Of a DNA stretch of 64,000 nucleotides, positions 17,967 through 26,520 are shown in pieces. The notes beneath the pieces are model-generated. The model did no database searches. It was given only the letters and a program-made list of their open reading frames with translations, and had not been told where the DNA came from. The position numbers were made by a program, and so were the translations under genes. This DNA comes from Verrucomicrobiota bacterium (GTDB lineage Bacteria > Verrucomicrobiota > Kiritimatiellia > CAIQIC01 > JAGNIJ01): positions 62,001-126,000 of the forward strand of contig JAKLGK010000004.1 of assembly GCA_022710725.1 (NCBI GenBank), given 5' to 3'. Every line of letters starts with the position of its first letter. Position 1 is the stretch's first letter.

Positions 17967-19230
17967 GGGCGGCCTCCCCGGCCGGACGACGAACCAGCAG
18001 GCTCAACGCGGCGCCGCCGCACAGGAGCACCCCCAGGCCCAGGACGTACAAGCTGCCCGCGCCGGAGCGATAGCACAGCTCGACTTCATGATCGCCGGGC
18101 GCCACGGCCACGCCCATGAACAGGAAATCCACCCGCCGCACCGGCGCGGGCCGCCCATCCACGCGAGCCTGCCAGCCCGGATCGAACTTCTCGGCCACGC
18201 GCAGGATGGCCGGCCGGTCCGCCGAAATCCCGATCCTCATGCGGCCCGACCGGTAGGCGAGGACGCGCGCCTGCCCGGTCAGTCCCTGCGCTTGCGATGC
18301 CGGCAGGTCGTCCGCGGTTTCAGGAGCCACCTGCAACACCTGAAAAGGTTCCACTGCCGGATCGGCCAGGCGGCGCAGCGCCTCGTCGTCATTCGCGGCG
18401 GCCCACCCCGCAAAAAGGGCCGCGTACGGCGCGGGTTTCCGAAAAGCCAGGACGACATGCTGGCCGGGCGAGTACGCGGTCGCCGGGACCACGACAAGAT
18501 CGCCGTCGCGCAAGCCCACGTTGTACTCCAGGGCCGGCGCGAAGGCGTCCTTCATGTTCGGATCGGCCTGGATCTGATTCCAAGCGCCGACGGGGGCCAT
18601 GACGTAGCCGACCGCGGACAGCTGCCAGAAACGCAGGGGATGGCGCCCGACCGCCTGCAGGAACCGCTCGTATTCCGCCGGCATGCGCGGCATCTGGGTG
18701 ATGTTGACCGACTTGATGCCGTGGTAGGGAAAGAGGTAGGTCAGCCAGTTGTTATAGAAGCCTTCCTGGGTGAGCATGGCCACCCGCTTGTCCGGGATGC
18801 CCGTCTTGAGCAGCCGGACCACCTCGTTTTCCTGCACGGCGGTCCGCGGCATGGAGTGCACGTAGTGGCGCGCCAGCAGGATCGCATCCGCCGCCATGAC
18901 CAGGACCAACCCCCACCGCGCCATCGCGACCTGAAGGAAAGACCAGCCGGCCCGGCGTCCGGACAGGAGCAGGAAAAAGGCCCCCGCGCAAAGCGCGATA
19001 AACGCGCCATGCCACAGCGCGGCGATCCGGGTGCGCACGATGATCTGGGCGCCGTCGCCCCACCCTTCCGCGGCCAGCCGGTTAGCCGCCGAATACGAGC
19101 CGGCCATCTGGGTGACGGCCCCGAGGGCCAGGAGCGCCGCCAGGGCCAGCGCGCCGCAGATCAGGAATGCCAGCCAACGGGGGCGCCCGACGACTTCCGG
19201 CTGGCCTCGGGACACGGTCGCTGTTTTCAT
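17959..19230 (-). CDS. YfhO-like membrane protein, C-terminal half
   Basis: A 423-residue protein with three N-terminal transmembrane helices, a periplasmic domain and a final helix (LYVLGLGVLLCGGAALSLLV). The segment VAEKFDPGWQARVDGRPAPV followed by the GVAVAPGDHEVELCY block matches the conserved end of YfhO-type proteins, where a GW-x-VDG motif precedes the last helix. No N-terminal YfhO half is fused to it; that half appears to be the gene at 15085-16335. It is the first gene of the operon. No ribosome site precedes ATG 19230. Confidence 0.65.
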   Translation of the reverse strand: MKTATVSRGQPEVVGRPRWLAFLICGALALAALLALGAVTQMAGSYSAANRLAAEGWGDGAQIIVRTRIAALWHGAFIALCAGAFFLLLSGRRAGWSFLQVAMARWGLVLVMAADAILLARHYVHSMPRTAVQENEVVRLLKTGIPDKRVAMLTQEGFYNNWLTYLFPYHGIKSVNITQMPRMPAEYERFLQAVGRHPLRFWQLSAVGYVMAPVGAWNQIQADPNMKDAFAPALEYNVGLRDGDLVVVPATAYSPGQHVVLAFRKPAPYAALFAGWAAANDDEALRRLADPAVEPFQVLQVAPETADDLPASQAQGLTGQARVLAYRSGRMRIGISADRPAILRVAEKFDPGWQARVDGRPAPVRRVDFLFMGVAVAPGDHEVELCYRSGAGSLYVLGLGVLLCGGAALSLLVRRPAGEAAHG

Positions 19231-19238
19231 GCGGTGCT

Positions 19239-19268
19239 ATTCTTAAGGAACGGCCGGATGTTCTTCAA
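19239..19268 (-). promoter_or_regulatory. Candidate promoter of the YfhO/SGNH operon
   Basis: On the minus strand, TTGAAG (19268-19263), an 18-base spacer and AAGAAT (19244-19239) lie just before ATG 19230. The predicted start would leave only 1-3 leader bases, consistent with the missing ribosome site. The match is moderate. Confidence 0.3.
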
Positions 19269-19329
19269 CTTATTAAAGCTCCTCGATCGTTTGTTGCCCT
19301 GGACGGTCGGGCAGAATAGGCTGACCGGT

Positions 19330-20808
19330 TTACGGCGCGGCGCGCTGGCTCCGCTGCTGCGCCGCCCGCCGCCCATAAGCCGCCCGCAGCGCATGCACAT
19401 AGGCCTGCATGGCGTCGCGCAGGTTGCGGGTCTTCCAGAACTCCTTCAGGGCCGCCGCGACCATCGAGGGCCGCAGGGATTTCATCATGGCCCACAGCAC
19501 GTTGAGCGACACGAACCCCGCCAGGTTGCGCCATCCCACCAACTGGAAGTAGGCCCGCCGGATCTCGACCTGCTGCTCCATCGTGAAGTTGATCTCCATG
19601 ACCGGCCGGTCGACCATGCCGCGCCCCTCGTAGGACCGGTCTTTCAGCCAGCCGTTCGCCGTGGCCTGCTCGAACAGCTCCGAGCCGGGGAACGGGATGA
19701 GAAAGTAGAATTCGGAAAACGACGGCTTGATCCTTTTGACCAGTTGCCGGGTGAGTTCGATGTCCTCCATCGTCTCCTCCGGGCAGCCTACGAGGAACGT
19801 GGCCATCGGCGCGATGCCGGCCTCGTGGGCGGCGCGGAAAGCGGCGGCCGTCTGCTCCGGGGTCTCGCCCTTTTTCAGGGCCTTGAGCACCTTCGGCGAG
19901 CCGGACTCCACCCCGATGTCCACCTGGACGCAGCCGGCCTTCCTCATCAGGCGGGCCAGGTCCGGGTCGAACAGGTTCACGCGGACCTGGCAGCCCCACG
20001 TGAGACGGTAGGGCTCCCGGAGCAGCGCCTCGCAGAAATTCCGGGCCCAGGACGGCGGGGCGTTGAAGGTGTCGTCCAGGAAATGGACGGCCTCGATGCC
20101 GTACTCGTTCCGCAGGCGCCGGATTTCCTGCAGGACGTTATCCACCGACCGGCGCCGCACCTTGCGCGTGAACATCAGGTGCGAGGAGCAGAAGGTGCAC
20201 TGGTACGGGCAGCCGCGGCCGGTCATGATCATCGGCGTGCCCGCGTCGAACCACTTGCCGCGGATGCCGCCCGGCGGGCAGAGGTACTTCTCGAAATCCG
20301 GCATGCACTCGTAGGCGGGCAGCGGGATCTCGTCGAGGTTCCAGATCACCTCACCCGGCGTGAACGGCCGGCCCGTCCGGTAGACGCCCGGGACCTGATC
20401 CAGCGGTTCGCCGTCCACGATCCGGCGCAGGGTCTTCTCTCCTTCCCCGACCACTACGGCGTCCGGGCGGAAGCGCTCGAAAACGGCCTCCTTCTCCACG
20501 GTCGGGCCGACGCCGCCGAGAACGAAATGCGCGGACGGCAGGGCGGCGCGCAGGATGTCATACAATTCCTTTGCCCGCAAAGCCGTCTGGGTCATGAAGC
20601 TGATGCCGACCAGGTCGGGTTGGAACTCCACGAGGCCGCGCAAGTCGCCCTGGTCCGGGTCAGGATCGAACACCGTGACGCGGGTCCGATCCTTGATGCA
20701 GGCGGCCAGCACCAGCAGATTCACCGGGATCCGCTGGCGCGATTCCAGCCGTACGTTGACCAGGGCCACTCGTTGAAACGCGCTCATGCCAAGGTGGTTA
20801 TTGTGCAT
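19330..20808 (-). CDS. B12-binding-domain radical SAM protein
   Basis: A radical SAM enzyme with an N-terminal cobalamin-binding-like Rossmann domain (VALVNVRLESRQRIPVNL to roughly residue 130, including VVVGEGEKTLRRIV) and a radical SAM core whose cluster cysteines are in GRGCPYQCTFCSS (CxxxCxxC). The C-terminal 100 residues are helical. I use ATG 20808 (MHNNHLGM) because GCGGAG lies before it; 20832 and 20787 are alternatives. Such proteins methylate or rearrange inert carbons. The substrate is unknown; it lies divergently opposite a second radical SAM gene. Confidence 0.8.
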   Translation of the reverse strand: MHNNHLGMSAFQRVALVNVRLESRQRIPVNLLVLAACIKDRTRVTVFDPDPDQGDLRGLVEFQPDLVGISFMTQTALRAKELYDILRAALPSAHFVLGGVGPTVEKEAVFERFRPDAVVVGEGEKTLRRIVDGEPLDQVPGVYRTGRPFTPGEVIWNLDEIPLPAYECMPDFEKYLCPPGGIRGKWFDAGTPMIMTGRGCPYQCTFCSSHLMFTRKVRRRSVDNVLQEIRRLRNEYGIEAVHFLDDTFNAPPSWARNFCEALLREPYRLTWGCQVRVNLFDPDLARLMRKAGCVQVDIGVESGSPKVLKALKKGETPEQTAAAFRAAHEAGIAPMATFLVGCPEETMEDIELTRQLVKRIKPSFSEFYFLIPFPGSELFEQATANGWLKDRSYEGRGMVDRPVMEINFTMEQQVEIRRAYFQLVGWRNLAGFVSLNVLWAMMKSLRPSMVAAALKEFWKTRNLRDAMQAYVHALRAAYGRRAAQQRSQRAAP

Positions 20809-20904
20809 GGCCGGGACTCCGCGGCAAGCCAATCCGCAACGGCGGCGGGGCGATCCGGAGCGGCGCAGGCTCCCTGCAGCGCGACGGGCCGCGGGGCGGC
20901 AGGA

Positions 20905-20933
20905 TGGTCCGGCCGGCTTCGTTCAGCTATAGT
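20905..20933 (+). promoter_or_regulatory. Candidate -10 (and weak -35) of a leaderless radical SAM gene
   Basis: TATAGT (20928-20933) ends six bases before ATG 20940, so transcription would begin at or next to the start codon. The -35 position reads TGGTCC, a weak match. No ribosome site is present. Confidence 0.3.
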
Positions 20934-20939
20934 GCCCCC

Positions 20940-22409
20940 ATGCTTCAGGCTTCCTGCGATGTTCTTCTGTGCACTTCGAATGCCAGGTACATTCACCCGG
21001 CGTTCGGGTTGCGCTGCCTGCTGGCCAACCTGGGCCCCCTCCAATCCCGGGCCCGCCTGCTGGAATCGGATATCAAAACGGAGCCTTCAACCGTCGCGGA
21101 GGCCATCCTGGCCGAGGCGCCCCGGATCGTAGGCCTCGGCGCGCACGTCTGGAATGCGACGCGCCTCGCCGACATCGCCGCGCGATTGAAGGCCGCCCGG
21201 CCTGACCTGGTCCTCGTGCTCGGCGGGCCGGAACTGACGTCGGAAGAGACGGACCTGACTCGTCCGGCCGATTACATCGTTGTCGGCGAGGGAGAAGAGG
21301 TTTTTCGCCGGTTGTGCGTGGACTTGCTGGAGGGCCGGCGACCCGCCGGCCGGTTCCTCCGGGCCGCGCCAGTCGACCTGTCAAGGCTCGCCCTGCCCTA
21401 TGAGCTCTACACCGACGCCGACCTGAAGCACCGCATCACCTACGTCGAGTCGTCCCGGGGCTGCCCCTATCACTGCGACTACTGCCTTTCGGCCGGGGAC
21501 GCTCCCGTCCGCTACTTTCCCCTGCCGCCGCTGCTGGACGCCCTGGACCGGCTGCTCGATCGCGGCGCGCGAACGCTCAAGTTCGTGGACCGCACGTTCA
21601 ACCTCGACCTGGAACGGTGCTGCGCGTTGCTGGCGTTCTTTCTCGAGCGGATGCGACCGGGCCTCTTCGTCCATTTCGAGATGGTGCCCGACCGGTTTCC
21701 GGATGAATTGCGCGGCCTCCTGGCGCGCTTCCCCACGGGCTCGCTCCAGCTTGAAATCGGCGTCCAGACTTTCAACCCGGAGGTGGCCGCGCGCATCCGC
21801 CGCCCGCTGCGGCCCGAACTCGTGGAAGAAAACCTGGCCTTCCTGCGGAAGCGCACGAACGCCATCCTCCACACCGACCTCATCGCCGGGCTGCCGGGCG
21901 AGACGGCGGAGAGTTTCGCCGCGGGATTCGACCGGCTGGCGCGGCTCGATCCGCACAAGATCCAGATCGGCATCCTGAAGCGGCTGCCCGGCGCGCCCCT
22001 CGCGCGGCACGACGGGCCCGGGGCGATGCGGTACAATCCGCGCCCGCCGTACGAGATCCTCTCCACGTCCGCCATGAAGGAAGCGGAACTGATTGAAATC
22101 AAACGCTTCGCCCGCTTCTGGGAGCGGGTGGTCAACCGCGGGCATTTTCCCCGGACGGCGCCGCTCCTCTGGGCCGGGGCCGCCAGCCCGTACAGGGCCT
22201 TCGCGGAATTCAGCCGATGGCTGTTCGCGCGGTTCGGCCGCGACTACAGGCTGCCGCTGACGGAGTTGGCCGACGCGCTGTTCGAGTTCCTGACGGAAGC
22301 GCGCGGGCTGTCCCGAGAGCGGACCGCGACGAGCCTCTTGAACGACTACCGGGAGCCGGGGCGCAAGGACACGCCCCGGGGATTAAGGCCGTATACCGCG
22401 CGCGGCTGA
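20940..22409 (+). CDS. B12-binding-type radical SAM protein (DUF4080-like)
   Basis: A radical SAM protein of about 489 residues. The N-terminal cobalamin-type domain begins CDVLLCTSNARYIHPAFGL and contains VLGGPELTSEE and IVVGEGEEVFRRL; the iron-sulfur cysteines are in SSRGCPYHCDYCLS. A DUF4080-like C-terminal region follows. I start at ATG 20940, which directly precedes the conserved domain; an upstream in-frame start at 20904 adds 12 residues without resemblance. Together with the divergent gene at 19330-20808 it forms a pair of B12-type radical SAM genes. Confidence 0.78.
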   Translation: MLQASCDVLLCTSNARYIHPAFGLRCLLANLGPLQSRARLLESDIKTEPSTVAEAILAEAPRIVGLGAHVWNATRLADIAARLKAARPDLVLVLGGPELTSEETDLTRPADYIVVGEGEEVFRRLCVDLLEGRRPAGRFLRAAPVDLSRLALPYELYTDADLKHRITYVESSRGCPYHCDYCLSAGDAPVRYFPLPPLLDALDRLLDRGARTLKFVDRTFNLDLERCCALLAFFLERMRPGLFVHFEMVPDRFPDELRGLLARFPTGSLQLEIGVQTFNPEVAARIRRPLRPELVEENLAFLRKRTNAILHTDLIAGLPGETAESFAAGFDRLARLDPHKIQIGILKRLPGAPLARHDGPGAMRYNPRPPYEILSTSAMKEAELIEIKRFARFWERVVNRGHFPRTAPLLWAGAASPYRAFAEFSRWLFARFGRDYRLPLTELADALFEFLTEARGLSRERTATSLLNDYREPGRKDTPRGLRPYTARG

Positions 22410-22483
22410 TCCGCAAATCCGTGGGTTAGTCGAATCGATTCCGGCTTCATTTTCGGCGCATTTTGAATAACATGGACGGACAC

Positions 22484-23407
22484 ATGAGGAACCTGGCCCA
22501 ATGGACGGCATGGATGGCCCTCGCCTGCGCTGCAGCGATCGCGGCGCGGGCCGAACCGGTCCGCGTTGTGACCACCATTTTTCCCCTTTATGACTGGGCC
22601 CGCGCGGTCGGCGGGGAGCGGGTCGACGTAGCGCAACTGCTCCCGCCGGGCGTGGAGGCGCACTCCTACGCGCCGAGGCCCTCGGACGTCTTCGCGCTGA
22701 ACCGGGCGGATGTCTTCCTCTACCTCGGCGCCGATCTCGAGCCGTGGGCCGCCGATCTGGTCCGCGGGATTGAGAACCCCCGCGTTGCCGTGATCGAGGC
22801 CGGCCGGGAGGTGCCCCGCGAGCATGGACACGACGAGGACGACGAAGAGGATGGCGAACACCATCACGAGGCTTCGGACCCGCACATCTGGCTCGACCCC
22901 GTGCTGGCGCAGACCGTGGTGTCCACGATCGCCGCGGGCCTGGCGCAGGCCGATCCGGCCGGGGCGGCGGAGTACGCCGCGCGCGCCGGTCGGTACAACG
23001 CCCAACTCGCGGCTCTGGACGAGGACATCCGGGCCGGCCTCGCGAACTGCCGGCACCGGCAGATACTGTACGGCGGGCATTTCGCGTTCGGCTACTTCGC
23101 CCGGCGGTACGGGCTGACGCATCTCTCGCCGTACGCCGGCTTCTCGCCGAACGCGGCGCCAACCCCGGCGCAGATGGCGGAGTTGGTCAAGGCCATCCGG
23201 GCCTCGGGCCAGACCACGCTGTTTGTCGAGGAACTGCTGGATCCGAAGGTCGGCCGGACCCTCGCGGAGGAAACGGGCACCCGGCTGGAGGTGCTGCACG
23301 GGGCCCATAACCTGACCCGCGAGGAGCGCACGCGCGGCGACGTGACGTACCTCTCGCTGATGCGGGAAAATCTCGCCAAGCTGCGGAAGGCCCTGGGATG
23401 CGAGTGA
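22484..23407 (+). CDS. znuA: ZnuA, zinc/manganese ABC transporter substrate-binding protein
   Basis: A periplasmic metal-binding protein of about 307 residues. A signal peptide (RNLAQWTAWMALACAAAIAARA) precedes RVVTTIFPLYDWARAVGG. Metal ligands are expected in VEAHSYAPRPSD, GGHFAFGYFARRYGL and the late Glu/Asp segment. A His- and acid-rich loop (HGHDEDDEEDGEHHHE) is characteristic of zinc-specific members. I choose ATG 22484 because GGACGGA lies just before it; ATG 22472 and TTG 22463 are alternatives. The 3' end overlaps znuC by 10 bases, so the three-gene transporter is one operon. Confidence 0.9.
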   Translation: MRNLAQWTAWMALACAAAIAARAEPVRVVTTIFPLYDWARAVGGERVDVAQLLPPGVEAHSYAPRPSDVFALNRADVFLYLGADLEPWAADLVRGIENPRVAVIEAGREVPREHGHDEDDEEDGEHHHEASDPHIWLDPVLAQTVVSTIAAGLAQADPAGAAEYAARAGRYNAQLAALDEDIRAGLANCRHRQILYGGHFAFGYFARRYGLTHLSPYAGFSPNAAPTPAQMAELVKAIRASGQTTLFVEELLDPKVGRTLAEETGTRLEVLHGAHNLTREERTRGDVTYLSLMRENLAKLRKALGCE

Positions 23408-24171
23408 ACCCGATCGAGGTCAACGACCTTTCCGCGTCCTACGGCGCCGGCACGGCGCTGGACCACGTGTCCTGGCGGGCGGGAAGCGGCGAGTTCTGGG
23501 CGGTCGTCGGACCCAACGGCTCGGGCAAGACGACCCTGCTGAAGACGCTGCTGGGGCTGCTCCCGGCGGCGGCCGGCGAGATCGCCCTGTTCGGGACGCC
23601 CACCGGCCGTTTCGGCGACTGGCATCGGATCGGTTACCTGCCCCAGTTCAGCGGCATCGCGTCCCCCCGCTTTCCCGCCACCGTGCGCGAGGTCGTCGGC
23701 ATGGAGCGGCTGGCCGCCAAGCGGTTTCCCCGCTGGCTGGGCCCTGCGGACGCCACGGCCGTGACGGACAGCCTGGCCCGCCTGGGCATCGCGGACCTCG
23801 CCGCCCGTCGCATCGGCGAGCTTTCCGGGGGACAGCGCCAGCGGGTGCTCCTCGCCCGCGCGCTCGTGAACCGCCCGCCCTTGCTCCTGCTGGACGAGCC
23901 GACCCTGGCGCTCGACCCCGACAGCCGCAACGCCTTTTACGAACTGCTGGCGGAGATGAATCGCCGGGATGGCGTGACCATTGTCCTCGTCACGCACGAC
24001 AGCGCCACGGCCGGCAACTACGCCAGCCACCTGCTCTATCTCGACCGGAAGGTCGTCTTTTCCGGTTCGTTCTCCGATTTCTGCAGTTCGCCGGAAATGA
24101 CATCCCGGTTCGGGGCCTTCGCCCAGCACACGATCTGCCACCAGCACGACCGGGCGGGAGGCGCGCCTTGA
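23398..24171 (+). CDS. znuC: ZnuC, zinc/manganese ABC transporter ATPase
   Basis: The cytoplasmic ATPase of the metal importer, 257 residues. Walker A is GPNGSGKTT, the Q-loop is in GYLPQFSG, the signature is LSGGQRQR and Walker B is LLLLDEPT, followed by VLVTHD (H-loop). The C-terminal tail AQHTICHQHD is rich in His/Cys, as in many zinc-family ATPases. It overlaps znuA by 10 bases and znuB by four (TTGA). Confidence 0.93.
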   Translation: MRVNPIEVNDLSASYGAGTALDHVSWRAGSGEFWAVVGPNGSGKTTLLKTLLGLLPAAAGEIALFGTPTGRFGDWHRIGYLPQFSGIASPRFPATVREVVGMERLAAKRFPRWLGPADATAVTDSLARLGIADLAARRIGELSGGQRQRVLLARALVNRPPLLLLDEPTLALDPDSRNAFYELLAEMNRRDGVTIVLVTHDSATAGNYASHLLYLDRKVVFSGSFSDFCSSPEMTSRFGAFAQHTICHQHDRAGGAP

Positions 24172-24986
24172 GCGGTATCCTGGAAAGCCTCCAGTACGCC
24201 TTCGTGCAGCGCGCGCTGCTCGCTGGCCTGTTCATCGCCCTGGGCTGCGGCCTGCTCGGCGTGTTCCTCGTCCTCCGGCGCTACGCGATGATCGGGGAGG
24301 GCCTTTCCCACTTCGCGTTCGGGACGGTGGGCCTCGCGCTCCTGCTGGGATGGACGCCGCTGTACGTCGCCCTCCCGCTCGTGGCGCTGGCGTCGCTGGT
24401 CATCCTCTACCTGCCCGAGCGCGCGGCGATGTACGGCGATGCCGCCATCGGCATGGTGTCGGCGGTCGGCGTGGCCGCCGGCGTCCTGCTTTCCAGCCTG
24501 GGCGGCGGTTTCAACGTGGACCTGTTCAGCTTCCTGTTCGGCGACATCCTGTCCGTCAGCCGGGCGGAAACGCGCCTGGCCGTCGGACTGGCCCTCGGCG
24601 TCGTCACCCTCATCGCCCTGTTCTATCACGAGCTGTTCGCCGTCACGTTCGACGAGGCCGGGGCGCGGGTCGTGGGCATCCGCGCCTCGCGCATCAACCG
24701 CCTGCTGGCGCTGCTGACGGCGTTGATGGTGGTGCTCGGCATCCGGGTGGTGGGCACGATGCTGGTCTCCAGCCTGCTGATCTTTCCCGCCGTCACGGCC
24801 CTTCAATTCCGCCGCGGGTTCCGGGCAACGCTGGTCCTCGCGGCGGTCCTCGGCACAACCTCGGTGCTGGCCGGACTGCTGCTCTCGCTCGCGCTGGACG
24901 CGCCCGCGGGGGCCGCGATCGTGCTCGTCAACGCGGCGGCGTTCGCGGCGGCGTTCCTGGCAACCCGCCATGTCCGAGCGGCATGA
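24168..24986 (+). CDS. znuB: ZnuB, zinc/manganese ABC transporter permease
   Basis: The ABC-3 family membrane component, 272 residues with about eight hydrophobic segments. LRRYAMIGEGLSHFAFG is the conserved early cytoplasmic segment, and VGIRASRINRLLALLTALMV belongs to the second half. The start codon is TTG 24168, overlapping the znuC stop. No Zur-type operator was recognised upstream of znuA. Confidence 0.9.
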   Translation: MSGILESLQYAFVQRALLAGLFIALGCGLLGVFLVLRRYAMIGEGLSHFAFGTVGLALLLGWTPLYVALPLVALASLVILYLPERAAMYGDAAIGMVSAVGVAAGVLLSSLGGGFNVDLFSFLFGDILSVSRAETRLAVGLALGVVTLIALFYHELFAVTFDEAGARVVGIRASRINRLLALLTALMVVLGIRVVGTMLVSSLLIFPAVTALQFRRGFRATLVLAAVLGTTSVLAGLLLSLALDAPAGAAIVLVNAAAFAAAFLATRHVRAA

Positions 24987-25068
24987 GGGCCGGATGCCGC
25001 CCGCCCGGAGCCCTGTTCTCCAGGCGGGAAAGCGGGTATCCTTGACCGACAGCAACCGGGGAGGCTGA

Positions 25069-25758
25069 ATGAACCAGCATGTTTTCCGGCTATGCATCGC
25101 GGCCGTGGCGGCCGTCCTGCCTTCAGGCCTCCACGCCCGCGCCGCCGAGGCGCCCTGGATTCTGGCCGAGGAGTCGGGCCGGACATCGAATCTGAACGGG
25201 CCGGTGACGGCGCCGGAACTCCAGCGCGCGTTCACCACGGACCTGGCGCAGCGCTTTCCCATGCTTCCGGCGGAGCAGAAGCAACTGGCGTGCGCGGGAA
25301 GCATCCTATGGTCGATCCTCGATTACAACTGGAAGAGGATGACGCCCGAGCAGCAGGAGTCGTTCCGCCGCCAGTTCCTGGCGGCGGCGATGCCCGCGCC
25401 CCGCCCCGCGATGGCCCCCGCGCTGCCGCCCGCGGCGGGCGGCGCGCCCGTGCGCGGGCGACCGATCAGGGAAGAGAAGATGGTGCACCCGAGAGGAGTC
25501 GAACCTCCACGCCATCGCTGGCACAAGAACCTGAATCTTGCGTGTATGCCAATTTCACCACGGGTGCACCGGGCGTTTGGCTACGAGGAAATATATACCA
25601 CACACCGAGCGTGGCGTCATCGCCTTTTTTTCCCGCCGGCCGGCTCGGGGGTCAGCGTCGCCGGGGGCTGGAACAGCGAAGGATCCGGCGCGGGCCGCAC
25701 GCCGCGGACAATGACCGAGCCATCGGGCTCTTTCTCCAGGCGGACCTCGGTGCTGTAG
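25069..25758 (+). CDS. Small secreted protein of unknown function, 3' end doubtful
   Basis: The start is convincing: a GGGGAGG ribosome site (25056-25062) precedes ATG 25069, and the N-terminus has a signal peptide (VFRLCIAAVAAVLPSGLHARAAEA). The next 100 residues (TSNLNGPVTAPELQRAFTTDLAQRF, then TPEQQESFRRQFLAA) look like real protein. Beyond about 25470 the frame runs antisense through tRNA-Leu and then antisense into the convergent secreted-protein gene, where the translation loses protein character. The original stop was probably near 25480 and may have been lost by a frameshift or rearrangement. I recognise no family. Confidence 0.5.
   Translation: MNQHVFRLCIAAVAAVLPSGLHARAAEAPWILAEESGRTSNLNGPVTAPELQRAFTTDLAQRFPMLPAEQKQLACAGSILWSILDYNWKRMTPEQQESFRRQFLAAAMPAPRPAMAPALPPAAGGAPVRGRPIREEKMVHPRGVEPPRHRWHKNLNLACMPISPRVHRAFGYEEIYTTHRAWRHRLFFPPAGSGVSVAGGWNSEGSGAGRTPRTMTEPSGSFSRRTSVL
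25481..25567 (-). tRNA. tRNA-Leu (anticodon CAG)
   Basis: On the minus strand an 87-base class II tRNA can be folded. The acceptor is GCACCCG with CGGGTGC, discriminator A and an encoded CCA (last base 25481). The D arm contains AAATTGGCA. The anticodon stem CAAGA/TCTTG encloses TTCAGGT, so the anticodon is CAG, reading CUG. The variable arm is long (TGCC/GGCG) and the T loop is TTCGACT. The long variable arm and CAG anticodon make leucine secure. Confidence 0.97.
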
Positions 25759-26477
25759 GCCGAGAAATCCCTGGCGGCGACCGGTATGCCGTCGGGATTG
25801 ATCTCCGTGTGCGTGAACTTCCAGGGGCTGGACTGGTGCAGCACGTGCACGTGGCCGCGGCTGTCGCCGGCCATCTGCGGCTGGAACTGGCGCACGATCC
25901 GGCCCAGGTCGAACACGCCCAGGCAGCGCCCGCTCTTATCGTCGTCCACCCGGAGGAAGAGAAGCTCCATCCGGTCGCGGGTCAGCGTCTTGATCGTGTA
26001 GATGCGCGTGTCCTTGGAGGCGCCGGCCAGTCCCACGGCCAGGCGCCCGACCTCGAAGCCGGGCAGCACATCCAGGTAGGCCTTCTGCGAGACGTAGGCC
26101 TCATCGCCCAGGTCGACGCGGGCCTGGATGGTATAGGGTCCCGTGGCGTGAATCCGGTACGATGGCAGCAGGTTGATCGTCACTTCCCGGGACGCCCCCG
26201 GGGCCAGGTCGAGGGGCGCCGCCAGGAGGGGCTGTCCCGTCGTCAACACAGGCTCGCCCGGAGCCTGTTCAATGCTGAATCCCAATCGCGCGTCCGGGCT
26301 TGAGCCGCCGAAATGGAGGGGGTGGCCGCTGTTGTTCGTCACGCGCACGGTGACCCGGACGGGCTCGAACAGCAGCGCGCGCGAGGCCTCGAGGCGGCAT
26401 CCCACCTCCACCTGGCCGGATGCCGCGCAGGCCAGCGACAGGCCGATCCATCCCGCAAGCCACCCGCTTTGCTTCAT
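25617..26477 (-). CDS. Secreted protein of unknown function
   Basis: A 286-residue exported protein. The signal peptide MKQSGWLAGWIGLSLACAAS is followed by a beta-rich region with RALLFEPVRVTVRVTNNSG and LDLAPGASREVTINL, a pattern common in immunoglobulin-like or transglutaminase-associated N-terminal domains. The remainder, with HVHVLHQSSPWKFTH, has no motif I can name. The GGGGGAG ribosome site fixes ATG 26477; an in-frame opening to 26570 lacks such a site. The gene is convergent with the small secreted gene at 25069 and 39 bases from the tRNA. Confidence 0.7.
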   Translation of the reverse strand: MKQSGWLAGWIGLSLACAASGQVEVGCRLEASRALLFEPVRVTVRVTNNSGHPLHFGGSSPDARLGFSIEQAPGEPVLTTGQPLLAAPLDLAPGASREVTINLLPSYRIHATGPYTIQARVDLGDEAYVSQKAYLDVLPGFEVGRLAVGLAGASKDTRIYTIKTLTRDRMELLFLRVDDDKSGRCLGVFDLGRIVRQFQPQMAGDSRGHVHVLHQSSPWKFTHTEINPDGIPVAARDFSAYSTEVRLEKEPDGSVIVRGVRPAPDPSLFQPPATLTPEPAGGKKRR

Positions 26478-26520
26478 GCTGTAGTCTCCCCCGGCCCACG
26501 GATTCCGGGTCGTCGCCGTT

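Noticed and set aside
17791-21132. A continuous plus-strand open frame of over 1100 codons.
   Set aside because: It is antisense to the YfhO-like half and the radical SAM gene and its translation is low-complexity Arg/Gly/Pro. Long open antisense frames are expected at this GC content.
22432-22441. GAATCGATTC palindrome upstream of znuA as a Zur box.
   Set aside because: It is only 10 bases and does not match the A/T-rich Zur operator I know.
25092-26303. Plus-strand frame spanning the tRNA and the secreted protein.
   Set aside because: It is a shifted frame of the gene at 25069 and antisense to the convergent gene.
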